In this document: piece by piece, positions 18,261-25,562 of the stretch
How positions within the stretch are numbered: position 1 is the first letter of the stretch
How the letters are laid out: each line of letters starts with the position of its first letter
Origin: CAZOWL01 sp964583605
Lineage (GTDB): Bacteria; Pseudomonadota; Gammaproteobacteria; Chromatiales; Chromatiaceae
Reading direction: 5' to 3'
DNA length: 64,000 bases
NCBI GenBank assembly: GCA_964583605.1
Contig: CAZOWL010000003.1
Coordinates: 33,278-97,277, forward strand
Program-made: the position numbers and the translations under genes
The notes under the pieces: generated by a model
Databases searched by the model: none
Told to the model about the DNA's origin: nothing
What the model saw: the letters and a program-made list of their open reading frames with translations, nothing else

Positions 18261-18313
18261 CGGATAGCCTCCACTCACCTAATTAGTTTAGTATATTAGC
18301 GGAGGCTTATCCG
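18261..18313. promoter_or_regulatory. AT-rich promoter region enclosed by a 12-bp inverted repeat
   Basis: CGGATAGCCTCC (18261-18272) and GGAGGCTTATCCG (18301-18313) are inverted copies with a one-base bulge. They enclose a 28-bp AT-rich segment (TAATATACTAAACTAATTAG on the minus strand). It lies 48-100 bp upstream of the leftward sulfur-globule-like gene. It may be that gene's promoter/operator, or a stem ending the upstream four-repeat gene, which runs in the same direction. Confidence 0.5.
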
Positions 18314-18334
18314 GAGGCCATCGCGCCCATTGCG

Positions 18335-19009
18335 TCAGAAACAGAACAGGCGCGATGAGGTGCCCTCTGTGCGGACGTAGCTGACCAGGCATGATCTCGC
18401 GTTGGCATCATCGATGACCTTGCGCACGACGAGATCCCCCTCTCTGAGCTGATGCTCCTGACGGAGGCCGCCGACACCCTCGGGCTTGCTCGGATAGCAG
18501 AAGACGGATGGGGAAGTGCCTTTGGTATCGACGAAGGCGACCAGGCAGGTCGTGTTGGCGCTGGCATCCGCGACGCGGTGGATGTCCAGATCGCCTTCGC
18601 GCAGGTGGCTGTTAACCTGCAGGCCCTCGCGAAAGCGGTGGGCATTGGTGTAGCAATGCACTGCCGGTGAGGTCCCCGGCGTGCCGACATAGGCGACGAG
18701 GCAGGCGCGGTTATTCTTTGTGTCTTCGACCTTGCGCATGATCAGGTTGCCTTCCCTCATATGGGCCGCCTGGCGCACGTCGGCGCCGAGCTCGCCGACG
18801 ACATCGTAGCAGTCGGTAACGGGGCTGGTCCCCGCGGTACGGATGTAGAATGTCAGACAGGTCTTCTTGCTGACCAGGTCGGTGATGTTGCGCACGATCA
18901 GATCGCCTTCACGCAGGAAGCCGGTCTGCACCACCAGGGTCGAGCTGAACTCCCCACCGGTCGCCACCAGCGGCGCGAGACATGACAGAGCAGCGAGTAT
19001 CCGCTTCAT
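18335..19009 (-). CDS. Secreted protein of four exact 52-residue cysteine-pair repeats
   Basis: 224 aa with a short signal peptide (MKRILAALSCLAPLVATGG). The rest is four copies of a ~37-residue block beginning (L/M)REG(D/N)L at residues 32, 84, 136 and 188, an exact 52-residue period. The copies are separated by 15-residue spacers and the last ends at the C-terminus. Each copy ends GTSP(S/A/V)xxxCY or similar and has two cysteines 16 apart (51/67, 103/119, 155/171, 207/223), probably one disulfide each. The core pattern is REGDLxxRxVxDxxxxxxCL. The family is not recognised. It lies between two sulfur-globule-like genes, so a role at the cell envelope or globule surface is possible but unproven. 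Confidence 0.78.
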   Translation of the reverse strand: MKRILAALSCLAPLVATGGEFSSTLVVQTGFLREGDLIVRNITDLVSKKTCLTFYIRTAGTSPVTDCYDVVGELGADVRQAAHMREGNLIMRKVEDTKNNRACLVAYVGTPGTSPAVHCYTNAHRFREGLQVNSHLREGDLDIHRVADASANTTCLVAFVDTKGTSPSVFCYPSKPEGVGGLRQEHQLREGDLVVRKVIDDANARSCLVSYVRTEGTSSRLFCF

Positions 19010-19407
19010 TACGAGTCCTCTTTCGTGAACAGTGGCTTCGCCGGGGAGCCGCTGTGACTACTGCCGAACAAGAGCGGGAATTATACCCGTCACCCATGGA
19101 TTTTCCGCCGCGATGCGCGCCCCGCGCGCACGAGCGCCGCGTTGCGCCTCCTCGCTATTGGGCCGGCTACGGCTCCTCGACGCGCCTAGCGCTCAGGCCC
19201 AATGGCCGTAGCTCGCTGACCGCAAGACCCATGCGCGACGAGTGTATTCCGCGATCAGCCCAGACGCGGGAACAACCCGAGCAAGGACACCCTCCGCTAC
19301 CCAGCCCTACGCTACTGTGCTCAGAGCTTTGTTGCCTATAATGGCGGTGCTCAGCCGATGCCGATCGCCGCTGCTTTCGAGACACACTGGAGAACCAGGA
19401 GACCATC
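19010..19407. other. 398-bp divergent intergenic region
   Basis: The region holds the promoters of the leftward four-repeat gene and the rightward sulfur-globule-like gene. A perfect TATAAT lies at 19337-19342. Small open frames on both strands show no coding features. Nothing else was seen. Confidence 0.5.
19337..19342 (+). promoter_or_regulatory. -10 element of the rightward sulfur-globule-like gene
   Basis: A perfect TATAAT, with TG two bases before it, about 65 bp upstream of the ATG at 19408. No good -35 match is present 17 bp further upstream. The transcript would start near 19349, giving a leader of about 59 nt. Confidence 0.55.
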
Positions 19408-19749
19408 ATGAGAAGTCCCTTCAAGCTCGCCGCTGCGCTCATCGCTGCTTCGGGAATCTTCACCGCGGCCCCAGCATCGGCGTTCTTCGGATTCATGGAC
19501 GATTTTTTCGGCGACGACCGGGATGACTATTGGTATGACCGTTACGGCTACGGCGGCCCCTACGGCTATGGTGGTCCCTACGGCTGGGGCGGCCCTTATG
19601 GGTATGGCGGACCTCACGGCTGGGGGGGCGGGCCCTATGGATACGGCTACGGCAACCCCTACGGCTGGGGCGCTCCCTATGGCTATGGCGCGCCCTACGG
19701 CCAGCAGGCGCCGACCCAGGCCGAGACGCCGCCGCCCGTGCCAGAGTGA
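19408..19749 (+). CDS. Sulfur-globule-type Gly/Tyr-rich structural protein (SgpC-like)
   Basis: 113 aa. The signal peptide ([20 protein letters not shown], cleavage after ASA near residue 28) is followed by an acidic start, [20 protein letters not shown]. Then come about ten irregular copies of a GYGGPYG/GWGGPYG unit and a polar tail. Regular Gly-Tyr-Pro repeats with a Sec leader are the hallmark of Chromatiaceae sulfur-globule envelope proteins, CV3/SgpC being the Tyr-rich kind. ACCAGGAGACC just before ATG is a good ribosome site. The ATG also sits 66 bp after a perfect -10. I am fairly confident in the family but not in which paralogue it represents. Confidence 0.78.
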   Translation: MRSPFKLAAALIAASGIFTAAPASAFFGFMDDFFGDDRDDYWYDRYGYGGPYGYGGPYGWGGPYGYGGPHGWGGGPYGYGYGNPYGWGAPYGYGAPYGQQAPTQAETPPPVPE

Positions 19750-19973
19750 GCCCAGAGTGAGCCCAGAGTGAGCCTGTTTCGGCGACCCCGCTGTCGCCGG
19801 TCAGCGGCTTGATGGCGTAACTCGGCGCCGGCAGGAGGCCGGCCCCCTCACGCCAATTGGTGGCCGCCAGTCGGCAGCGAGCCGACGGTCGCGCATTCGC
19901 TGCGGAACGGACGCGTGCGCCCCCTACCCTCCCCAGCGGCCTAGTTTCGTGACCGAAGGTATGGTGAACCCCT

Positions 19974-20966
19974 TTGCCGTTTAGGCTCCCATCCAAGTCA
20001 AGGAAGCAGCGCCCGGCGGCCCTCCCGATCGAGATCACTTCTCTATTCACGCCCGCGGAGATCATCTGCGCCCCGGCCGAGGTCGAACTGGATGCCGCGC
20101 TGCGGCGGCTGATCGGACGTGTCCGTGCAGCGGACGTGTCGATCGATGCGGGGTCAGTCTACCGCCTCATCATCGCACGCGACCGCTGCGGCGTGATGGC
20201 CGTAACATCGCGCGCGGCCGTCATCCACGCGCGTATCGAAGGCTTGCAGCGACGGCGCATCGCTGTGGCCCTGAGCCGCGGGGGCATCCACTGTCGCGAC
20301 GATGATGACACCCCCGCTTGCGCCGGCGCCGAGATCGGGCGCGTTAACCTGCTCGCCCTGATCTTGGCGCCCGTCGACGATCCGGCCGGCTACCTACGTC
20401 TGGTTGCTGCGCTACGGGGCCTCTGCTGCGCCGAAGGCGGTATCGAACGGCTCCTGCAGCTCGACGATCCACAGCAGATCTGGTCCGCCTTTCGCGCCGC
20501 GAACGAGCACTTGCCCGACTATGTCGCCGCGCGTGACATGATGCGCACGGACTTTCCGCGGCTCCGCGATACCGACACGCTAGCCGAGGCGATCGACACC
20601 TTCTGCCGCGAGGGCGTCATCGAGCTCCCGGTGCTCGACGCCGATGGGGACCTCGTCGGACTCGTGACGCAGGATGAGCTGATCCGCGTCTGCCTGCCCG
20701 AGTACATCACCTGGATGGAGGACCTGTCGCCGATCCTGAACTTCGAGCCCTTCGTCGAGGTGCTGCGCCGCGAATCCCAGATGCCGGTGCAGGAGATCAT
20801 GGTCTTCGGCGAGCGCTATGCGACCGTCGAGGAGACCACACCGGCCGTCCAGGTGGCGAAGGTCATGATGCGGCGCGACGTACGTCACGTGATGGTCGTG
20901 CGGGATAAAAAGCTCGTCGGCATCATCACCATCCAGGAGTTCATCCAGAGGGTGCTCCGAGCCTGA
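19974..20966 (+). CDS. PTS EIIA-2 domain protein with C-terminal CBS pair
   Basis: 330 aa, cytoplasmic. Residues ~18-165 form a fructose/nitrogen-type PTS EIIA domain; the phosphorylatable histidine is H85 in AAVIHARIEGLQRRRIAVAL, where the family reads IAxPHARxxG. Residues ~180-330 form two CBS domains (FREGVIELPVLDADGDLVGL; MRRDVRHVMVVRDKKLVGII), which usually bind adenosine nucleotides. The start is the TTG at 19974, since no ATG or GTG fits; an ATG at 19961 is out of frame. Only ~45 bp separate it from the antiporter gene. This suggests the protein gates or tunes that transporter in response to PTS phosphorylation and nucleotide level. No PTS EI or HPr gene is in the window. Confidence 0.88.
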   Translation: MPFRLPSKSRKQRPAALPIEITSLFTPAEIICAPAEVELDAALRRLIGRVRAADVSIDAGSVYRLIIARDRCGVMAVTSRAAVIHARIEGLQRRRIAVALSRGGIHCRDDDDTPACAGAEIGRVNLLALILAPVDDPAGYLRLVAALRGLCCAEGGIERLLQLDDPQQIWSAFRAANEHLPDYVAARDMMRTDFPRLRDTDTLAEAIDTFCREGVIELPVLDADGDLVGLVTQDELIRVCLPEYITWMEDLSPILNFEPFVEVLRRESQMPVQEIMVFGERYATVEETTPAVQVAKVMMRRDVRHVMVVRDKKLVGIITIQEFIQRVLRA

Positions 20967-21009
20967 CGACCGGACCGACGACTTGATCCGCAATGACATT
21001 GATGCACCC

Positions 21010-22422
21010 ATGTCGACGGCAAGGCTGCTGTCGCGCTTCGCCCTGCTCGCGTCGATCAGCGCCGTCGTCGGGCTATTGAGCCGCTATGTTTGGGGCCTAA
21101 GCGATCAGCAGACTATCTCGGTCACCGTCTTCCTGGTCATCATCCTGGCCACGCTCTTCTTCTGGGGATTCCGACTTGCCATTGCCTTTCTTGGACTGCC
21201 AGTGCTGCTGCTCACCGGGGCGCTGGAGCTGGAGTCCTTCATGGAGCACTCCTCGCTCGAGGTCATCCTCTTCCTGATCGGCATGATGGTCGTCGTAGGC
21301 GGCCTACGGGACCTAGGATTCTTCACCTGGATCATCCAGGGGATCTTGACGATCCGGCACATGACCGGCCCGCGCTTCATCCTCGTCACGGCCGTCGCCT
21401 CGGCCTTGAGCGCCTCGGCCGTCGACGAGGTCACCAGCATCCTGTTCATGGCGGCACTGGTCTTTCAGGTCTGCGATGTGCTGAAGGTGCGCCCTGTGCC
21501 CTTCTTGATCATCTGCGTGATGGCGACCAACGTCGGCAGCGCCGGGACCATGCTCGGCAACCCGGTGGGCATCCTCATCGGCAGCCGCGCCGGGCTGACC
21601 TTCGAAGACTTCATGGTCTGGTCCTTCCCCGTCATGCTGCTCAGCCTCGCCGCGACGGTCGCGCTGCTGATGCTCTGGTACCGCCGCGAGATCGCCGAAC
21701 TCTCCGAGCGACTGGAGACCCGGCGCGGTCATACCCTGCCGCTCGGGCCGACCATCGCCGTCCCCTATCGCCGCGGGCTGCTACTGATCGGCGGCACAAT
21801 CGGGCTCGTGGCCCTGCATCATCGCATCGAGGTCTGGCTGGGGCTGGAGACCAACACCGTCCTCTACATGGCGCCGCTGATCTCAGCGGGGATCGTGATG
21901 ATCTGGCGCCGCGCGCGGGCCCGCTACTACATCGAGCACGATGTCGAGTGGTGGACGCTGACCTTCTTCCTGATGCTCTTCGGCGTCGCCGGCACGCTGC
22001 AGTACACCGAGGTCACCGTCGAGGCCGCCACATCGCTCAAGGCCCTCCTCGGTGAGCAGCGAGAGATCCTCGTGCCGGCCGTCATGGCGATCTCGGCGCT
22101 CGGATCGGCCTTCGTCGACAACGTCATCTTCGTCGCCGCCTTCATCCCAGTCGTTCAGGAGCTGGTCGGCGAGGTCGACCCCGTCAACCCGCTCTGGTGG
22201 GCCCTGCTCTTCGGCGCCTGTTTCGGCGGCAACATCACGATGATCGGCAGCACCGCCAACATCGTCGCCCTCGGCATGCTCGAGAAGCGCTATCGCACCC
22301 GCATCCTGTTCCTCGAGTGGTTCCGCGTCGGCGTCGCGGTCGGGCTCGTGGCCAGCATCGTCGCCTGGCTGGCGTTGCTCGTGACCGGGCCTTTGATGCC
22401 GGGTGGAACGGGCCAAAGCTGA
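21010..22422 (+). CDS. NhaD/ArsB-like ion transporter (IT superfamily)
   Basis: About 470 aa with around 12 membrane helices. Key blocks are LFLIGMMVVVGGLRDLGFFT, SALSASAVDEVTSILFMAAL, CVMATNVGSAGTMLGNPVGI and, in the second half, ALGSAFVDNVIFVAAFIPVV and GACFGGNITMIGSTANIVAL. These duplicated SA-D-N-T and GGN-T-IGS-AN motifs are typical of the ArsB/NhaD branch of the ion transporter superfamily, whose members exchange Na+ for H+ or export arsenite. Nothing here separates the two, and no ars gene is near; a cation/proton antiporter is more likely. ATG 21010 is taken as start, with TTG 20983 as alternative. The upstream EIIA-CBS protein is probably its regulator. Confidence 0.9.
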   Translation: MSTARLLSRFALLASISAVVGLLSRYVWGLSDQQTISVTVFLVIILATLFFWGFRLAIAFLGLPVLLLTGALELESFMEHSSLEVILFLIGMMVVVGGLRDLGFFTWIIQGILTIRHMTGPRFILVTAVASALSASAVDEVTSILFMAALVFQVCDVLKVRPVPFLIICVMATNVGSAGTMLGNPVGILIGSRAGLTFEDFMVWSFPVMLLSLAATVALLMLWYRREIAELSERLETRRGHTLPLGPTIAVPYRRGLLLIGGTIGLVALHHRIEVWLGLETNTVLYMAPLISAGIVMIWRRARARYYIEHDVEWWTLTFFLMLFGVAGTLQYTEVTVEAATSLKALLGEQREILVPAVMAISALGSAFVDNVIFVAAFIPVVQELVGEVDPVNPLWWALLFGACFGGNITMIGSTANIVALGMLEKRYRTRILFLEWFRVGVAVGLVASIVAWLALLVTGPLMPGGTGQS

Positions 22423-22467
22423 GTATCGGCCAGACCCCTGGACTGCTCTCCCTCTGTCACCCGTCTA

Positions 22468-22590
22468 ACGATCATGGGACGAGGCGAGCCACCCCAGACG
22501 ATGAAATGCCGCCTCGTCCGTGATCGTTCCCTCACCCCAACCCTCTCCCAGAGGGCGAGGGGGCGAACGTGCTCCGCGAATTTCATGGTA
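22468..22590 (+). repeat. Dispersed 123-bp repeat, copy B
   Basis: First unit of a head-to-tail pair. Its left half is an inverted repeat: ACGATCATGGGACGAGGCG (22468-22486) against CGCCTCGTCCGTGATCGT (22510-22527). Its right half carries the CCCTC...GAGGG hairpin. It ends GCGAATTTCATGGTA. It encodes no protein of its own. Confidence 0.93.
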
Positions 22591-22713
22591 ACGATCATGG
22601 GACGAGGCGAGCCACCCCAGACGATGAAATGCCGCCTCTTCCGTGATCGTTCCCTCACCCCAACCCTCTCCCGGAGGGCGAGGGAGCGCACGTGCTGCGC
22701 GAATTTCATAGTA
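22591..22713 (+). repeat. Dispersed 123-bp repeat, copy C
   Basis: Second unit, starting at the very next base after copy B and differing from it at only a few positions (for example CTTCC for CGTCC, and an ending CATAGTA instead of CATGGTA). The exact head-to-tail junction shows that the unit boundaries are real. Confidence 0.93.
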
Positions 22714-22904
22714 AGCTGCTCTCCTGGTAGGCCGAGGGCGACGGCACCGATCCACCCTCACCGATATCCAAGGCGATCTCGCGATCTGGACTGACCAGAA
22801 GGCCGGTCGCTGCCCGCCCTGCCCCAACTTGCGCTTTGCGTCAGAGACAGCTTTGCGATAATCAGCGCCGTAGCGTCCGAGCGCGAACAGCCAAAGGAGT
22901 CATC

Positions 22905-23060
22905 ATGGAGGCCCTCAAGCTCGCCACCGTCGATGATCTGCGACTGATCCCGGACGACCGCGTCGAGCTGATCGACCTTGCACCCAATGAGATTGAGCTG
23001 GATTTGGCCTACATCCTGGACGACCGGGCGAGCCCGGGCGGTGACGCAGCCCGGAGCTGA
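22905..23060 (+). pseudogene. Remnant of an Uma2/DUF820-family gene
   Basis: The frame starts MEALKLATVDDLRLIPDDRV, which resembles the N-terminus of Uma2 (DUF820) putative endonucleases. It keeps a strong ribosome site (AAAGGAG, 6 bp before ATG). After VELID the family sequence should read GEIV and run for ~180 residues. Instead it jumps to LAPNEIELDLAYILDD and stops after 51 residues. I read this as a gene that has lost nearly all of its body. A functional small protein cannot be ruled out. Confidence 0.5.
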
Positions 23061-23292
23061 GGGCTGTGGTGACTGGAAGCCGACACTCGAGCCACGAGCG
23101 GCTAACCTCGCTGGCCAAGAATGCTTGGTTGGATGGCCGGTCGGCGAGCTCTCGGGCTCGCACTCCCTTATTTCAAGTGGTTTTCCGGCAGACGGACCCA
23201 GCTCGATGGCCCGCCTTGAGATGTTGCAAGTAAAGACCTGACCCCAGGGGGAGCTTGGGGGGAGCTTGGAACCGGGAGGCTCCCTGGCTTGC

Positions 23293-24138
23293 TTAGGCGG
23301 TGGCAGTTCGCCGATAGCCGATGGCCGCTACGCCCAGCAGTGCCGAGCCGAAGAGCCACGCGGCAGCCGGTATCGGCACAACGCCGGCGAAGTCGATCTC
23401 CAGGGGCTCGCCACAGTTTGTTGCATTGCACCCGTTCACCGAGGTCTCGATGGAAATCCAATAGCCAGATAGCGCTTCATCGAACGCGAAGTAGAAGGCC
23501 TGGTCCATGTTGTCCGGGTTGCTGGTGTCCCTGAATGAGAACAAACCCTTATTGACAAGGCCGCTGCCAACCGTCGAGTTGAAGCCATCGAACACGGTCG
23601 TCTTGGAGGAAGGACTACAGGTCGCATTGCCACAAAGGCTCAGCTTAAAGCCGTCGAGGCCAGCATCCTCGGCAATGATGAGGGACTTTCCGTTGCTCGG
23701 CGGCCGGTTGAAGATGACTGGGCCCGACCCGCTCGAGTAGTCGAGATTCAAGGCCGCATCGTCGGGTCCCTCGGTGACGATTGCAGCGTCGTCCCATTTA
23801 CCGACTTCCGAGCTCACTCGCGCCGCGGTGGTCCCATCGGTCTCTCCAGGATTGATCGTACCGGTGTGGCTGCTATATGTGAGGGCCTCAATCGCGCTCA
23901 AGTCGCCCAGGTTGTCCACCTCGAAGCCTGTCGCCACGCCGCTCCCGTCAATCGTCAATTTGTAGGAAGTGATATCGGTCACGGCAACAGGAGGTGACGT
24001 CGCGGTGTCCGGCAGGGCCCAGTCAGCGAGCACCCAAGCGTTTACCAGAGACACCGCTTGCGCCGACAGCGGCACAGAAGCCGCCAGGAGGGCACCCGCC
24101 GCGCCCAAGGTCACTCGTTTCACTGCAGACTGTTTCAT
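23293..24138 (-). CDS. PEP-CTERM-type secreted protein (VPxPAAAWLF variant)
   Basis: 281 aa. The signal peptide (MKQSAVKRVTLGAAGALLAA up to about residue 28, AQA) is followed by a ~230-residue beta-rich, Ser/Thr/Asp-rich domain with two late cysteine pairs (CGNATC and CNATNC). The C-terminus VPIPAAAWLFGSALLGVAAI then GYRR has the VPxPAAAWLF form of the PEP-CTERM sorting signal: motif, hydrophobic helix and basic tail. Such proteins are handled by exosortase and are usually linked to exopolysaccharide. The ATG at 24138 has AGGAG 9 bp upstream; an ATG six bases earlier is too close to it. No exosortase gene is in the window. Two 17-bp boxes lie ~570 and ~820 bp upstream. Confidence 0.87.
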   Translation of the reverse strand: MKQSAVKRVTLGAAGALLAASVPLSAQAVSLVNAWVLADWALPDTATSPPVAVTDITSYKLTIDGSGVATGFEVDNLGDLSAIEALTYSSHTGTINPGETDGTTAARVSSEVGKWDDAAIVTEGPDDAALNLDYSSGSGPVIFNRPPSNGKSLIIAEDAGLDGFKLSLCGNATCSPSSKTTVFDGFNSTVGSGLVNKGLFSFRDTSNPDNMDQAFYFAFDEALSGYWISIETSVNGCNATNCGEPLEIDFAGVVPIPAAAWLFGSALLGVAAIGYRRTATA

Positions 24139-24710
24139 TTCCATAATCTCCTGCCGTATTTGGACTCGATCGGCTGAGCGTGGGCGGCGCCTGTCATCGC
24201 GGGCCACAAGTCCGGCCGAGGTTGCGGTCGCGGTTGGTGCGGCGGATGTTCGTCACGATGGGCACACCCACCGCGACCACGCAGCTCCTCACCACCCTGA
24301 ACAAGCGCCTCCCTGCCGCATATCGGCAGCCCAAACGCCTTCTCATGTGACGGCGCCCTTGGCTTGTGTGCCGTGGGGCCCTGCGGCCCACCCGATTTGG
24401 CATGCGTGCGCCCGCGCACATCCGGCGGCGGAGCGACTGCCGCCGCAGACCGGATCGCTTGCCTCGCCTCGCACACAGCCAAGCACCATGAGTCGCGCCG
24501 TGCGTCGCGCGTTGCTGCATACAAAATGCGCGCCATAATCAGATTACATGGCTAAATCCGATACTTAAGAACAGGCACCGCCAGGCCGTGCCTTGCGAGT
24601 GTAAAGCTCTTGTAACACGCGGCGACCGCATCGCCCCCGGGGCCACCGTACCATGGCGTTATGCTATTGTTCAGAAAAGGAAAATGATCGGCGTTGCGGG
24701 CGCAGACTAT

Positions 24711-24727
24711 TGTAAAAATTCCCGACA
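24711..24727. promoter_or_regulatory. 17-bp box, copy 1
   Basis: TGTAAAAATTCCCGACA, with TGT and ACA ends in dyad relation. It differs by one base from the copy at 24960-24976. It probably binds a regulator shared by both sites; on the minus strand it reads TGTCGGGAATTTTTACA ahead of the PEP-CTERM gene. Confidence 0.45.
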
Positions 24728-24892
24728 CCTTGCCACCGGCTCCGCCCCTCAAGATGGGCGAGACGGCCCAGCGCCCGCGATCGGTTTGACGCGAGAACGG
24801 CCTCATCGAAGGCCTTCTGGTCGACAAGCCGGTTGCCTCGTTTAGATCGTCCGGCCAGTCGATGACATGAGGCAATACGTCTCGTATCAATA

Positions 24893-24921
24893 GGTTACGC
24901 GGAAATCCGCGAAGCACGCTC
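24893..24921 (-). repeat. Fragment of the dispersed repeat (3' end only)
   Basis: GTTACGCGGAAATCCGCGAA followed by GCACGCTCG is a diverged reverse-strand match to the last ~28 bases of the 123-bp repeat (GTGCTTCGCGAATTTCATAG). The rest of the unit is absent. Confidence 0.5.
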
Positions 24922-24959
24922 GCCGCCTGGCCCGGTTAGTTCAGCCACATTCACAATAC

Positions 24960-24976
24960 TGTAAAAATTCTCGACA
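24960..24976. promoter_or_regulatory. 17-bp box, copy 2
   Basis: TGTAAAAATTCTCGACA: the second copy of the box at 24711-24727, 249 bp away, in the same orientation and with a single T/C difference. Confidence 0.45.
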
Positions 24977-25562
24977 TCTGCGCTCCCGCACGACAGCGGG
25001 CACACGAGTCTTGCCCATTCGACGTGATCGAAGGTCACAGCAACTTGCGCCGGCGGCGTGCCCCAACAGAGGAGCCAGCGAACGAAGATCATCAGGCTCG
25101 AGATCGTTAATCTGCGAGCACGGTCGGTGGCTGCTCAACGTTCGGTGCTGGCGCTGCGGTGCTGGGGTTGTGAGCAGACCGGGCATTCCCCGGACGGTAG
25201 AGGGATGCCTGTGCTCTCTGCTTGCCGCCCTACGCAATCCCAACGGCCGAGCGGCAACCCTTTGCCGCCGAAGGCGCTGGCGTGCGAGGCGGAGCCGGCT
25301 AAAGCCTTCCGCAGTCCCCGATTGGAGGCTGAGGAGCTGGGGGTTGGCTGGTAGGTTGGCGTCCATCAGGCAGGACAGACTAGGCCTATACTGAGGGTGA
25401 CGGCCTGATGACGACCCCGTCCCGCGCGTTGCGCATCCGGGACCGGTCCAGCCCCGGGGCGCCTGCGCTGGCCCGCGCGGGCATCTAATCCCGGCACCTA
25501 GCCGATCAGCTGCGTCGGTCAGCCGTCGCGTCGAGGGGCTCGATTCGCAAGATGGATGACGT

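Larger units (their letters stand above)
22423..22904. other. Intergenic region filled by a tandem repeat pair
   Basis: The region between the antiporter gene and the Uma2 remnant consists mainly of two direct 123-bp repeat copies (22468-22713). The remaining ~190 bp up to 22904 shows no coding features. A good ribosome site (AAAGGAG) lies at its end. Confidence 0.6.
24139..25562. other. 1.4-kb gene-poor region upstream of the PEP-CTERM gene
   Basis: No reading frame here resembles a protein family: candidates such as 24552-24917 (minus) and 24941-25732 (minus) overlap other frames and have an unusual composition. The region carries two near-identical 17-bp boxes (24711-24727 and 24960-24976), a fragment of the dispersed repeat at 24893-24921, and two relatively AT-rich stretches (24530-24570 and 24655-24720). 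A weak -24/-12-like match reads GGCACGGCCTGGCG on the minus strand near 24590, with one base too few between the conserved pairs. It may be a long regulatory leader plus debris of lost genes. Confidence 0.4.

Noticed and set aside
22474..22794. Peptide frames through the 123-bp repeat (SLTPTLSQRARG and variants)
   Set aside because: The same peptide appears wherever the repeat lies, in several frames and both strands; it is a translation of a non-coding element.
24576..24600. Sigma-54 promoter upstream of the PEP-CTERM gene
   Set aside because: The minus-strand GGCACGGCCTGGCG has nine rather than ten bases between GG and GC and a poor -12, and lies ~440 bp from the gene; kept only as a weak note.
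24552..24917. 121-aa minus-strand open frame
   Set aside because: It contains one of the 17-bp boxes and part of a repeat fragment, has no ribosome site and no recognisable sequence.
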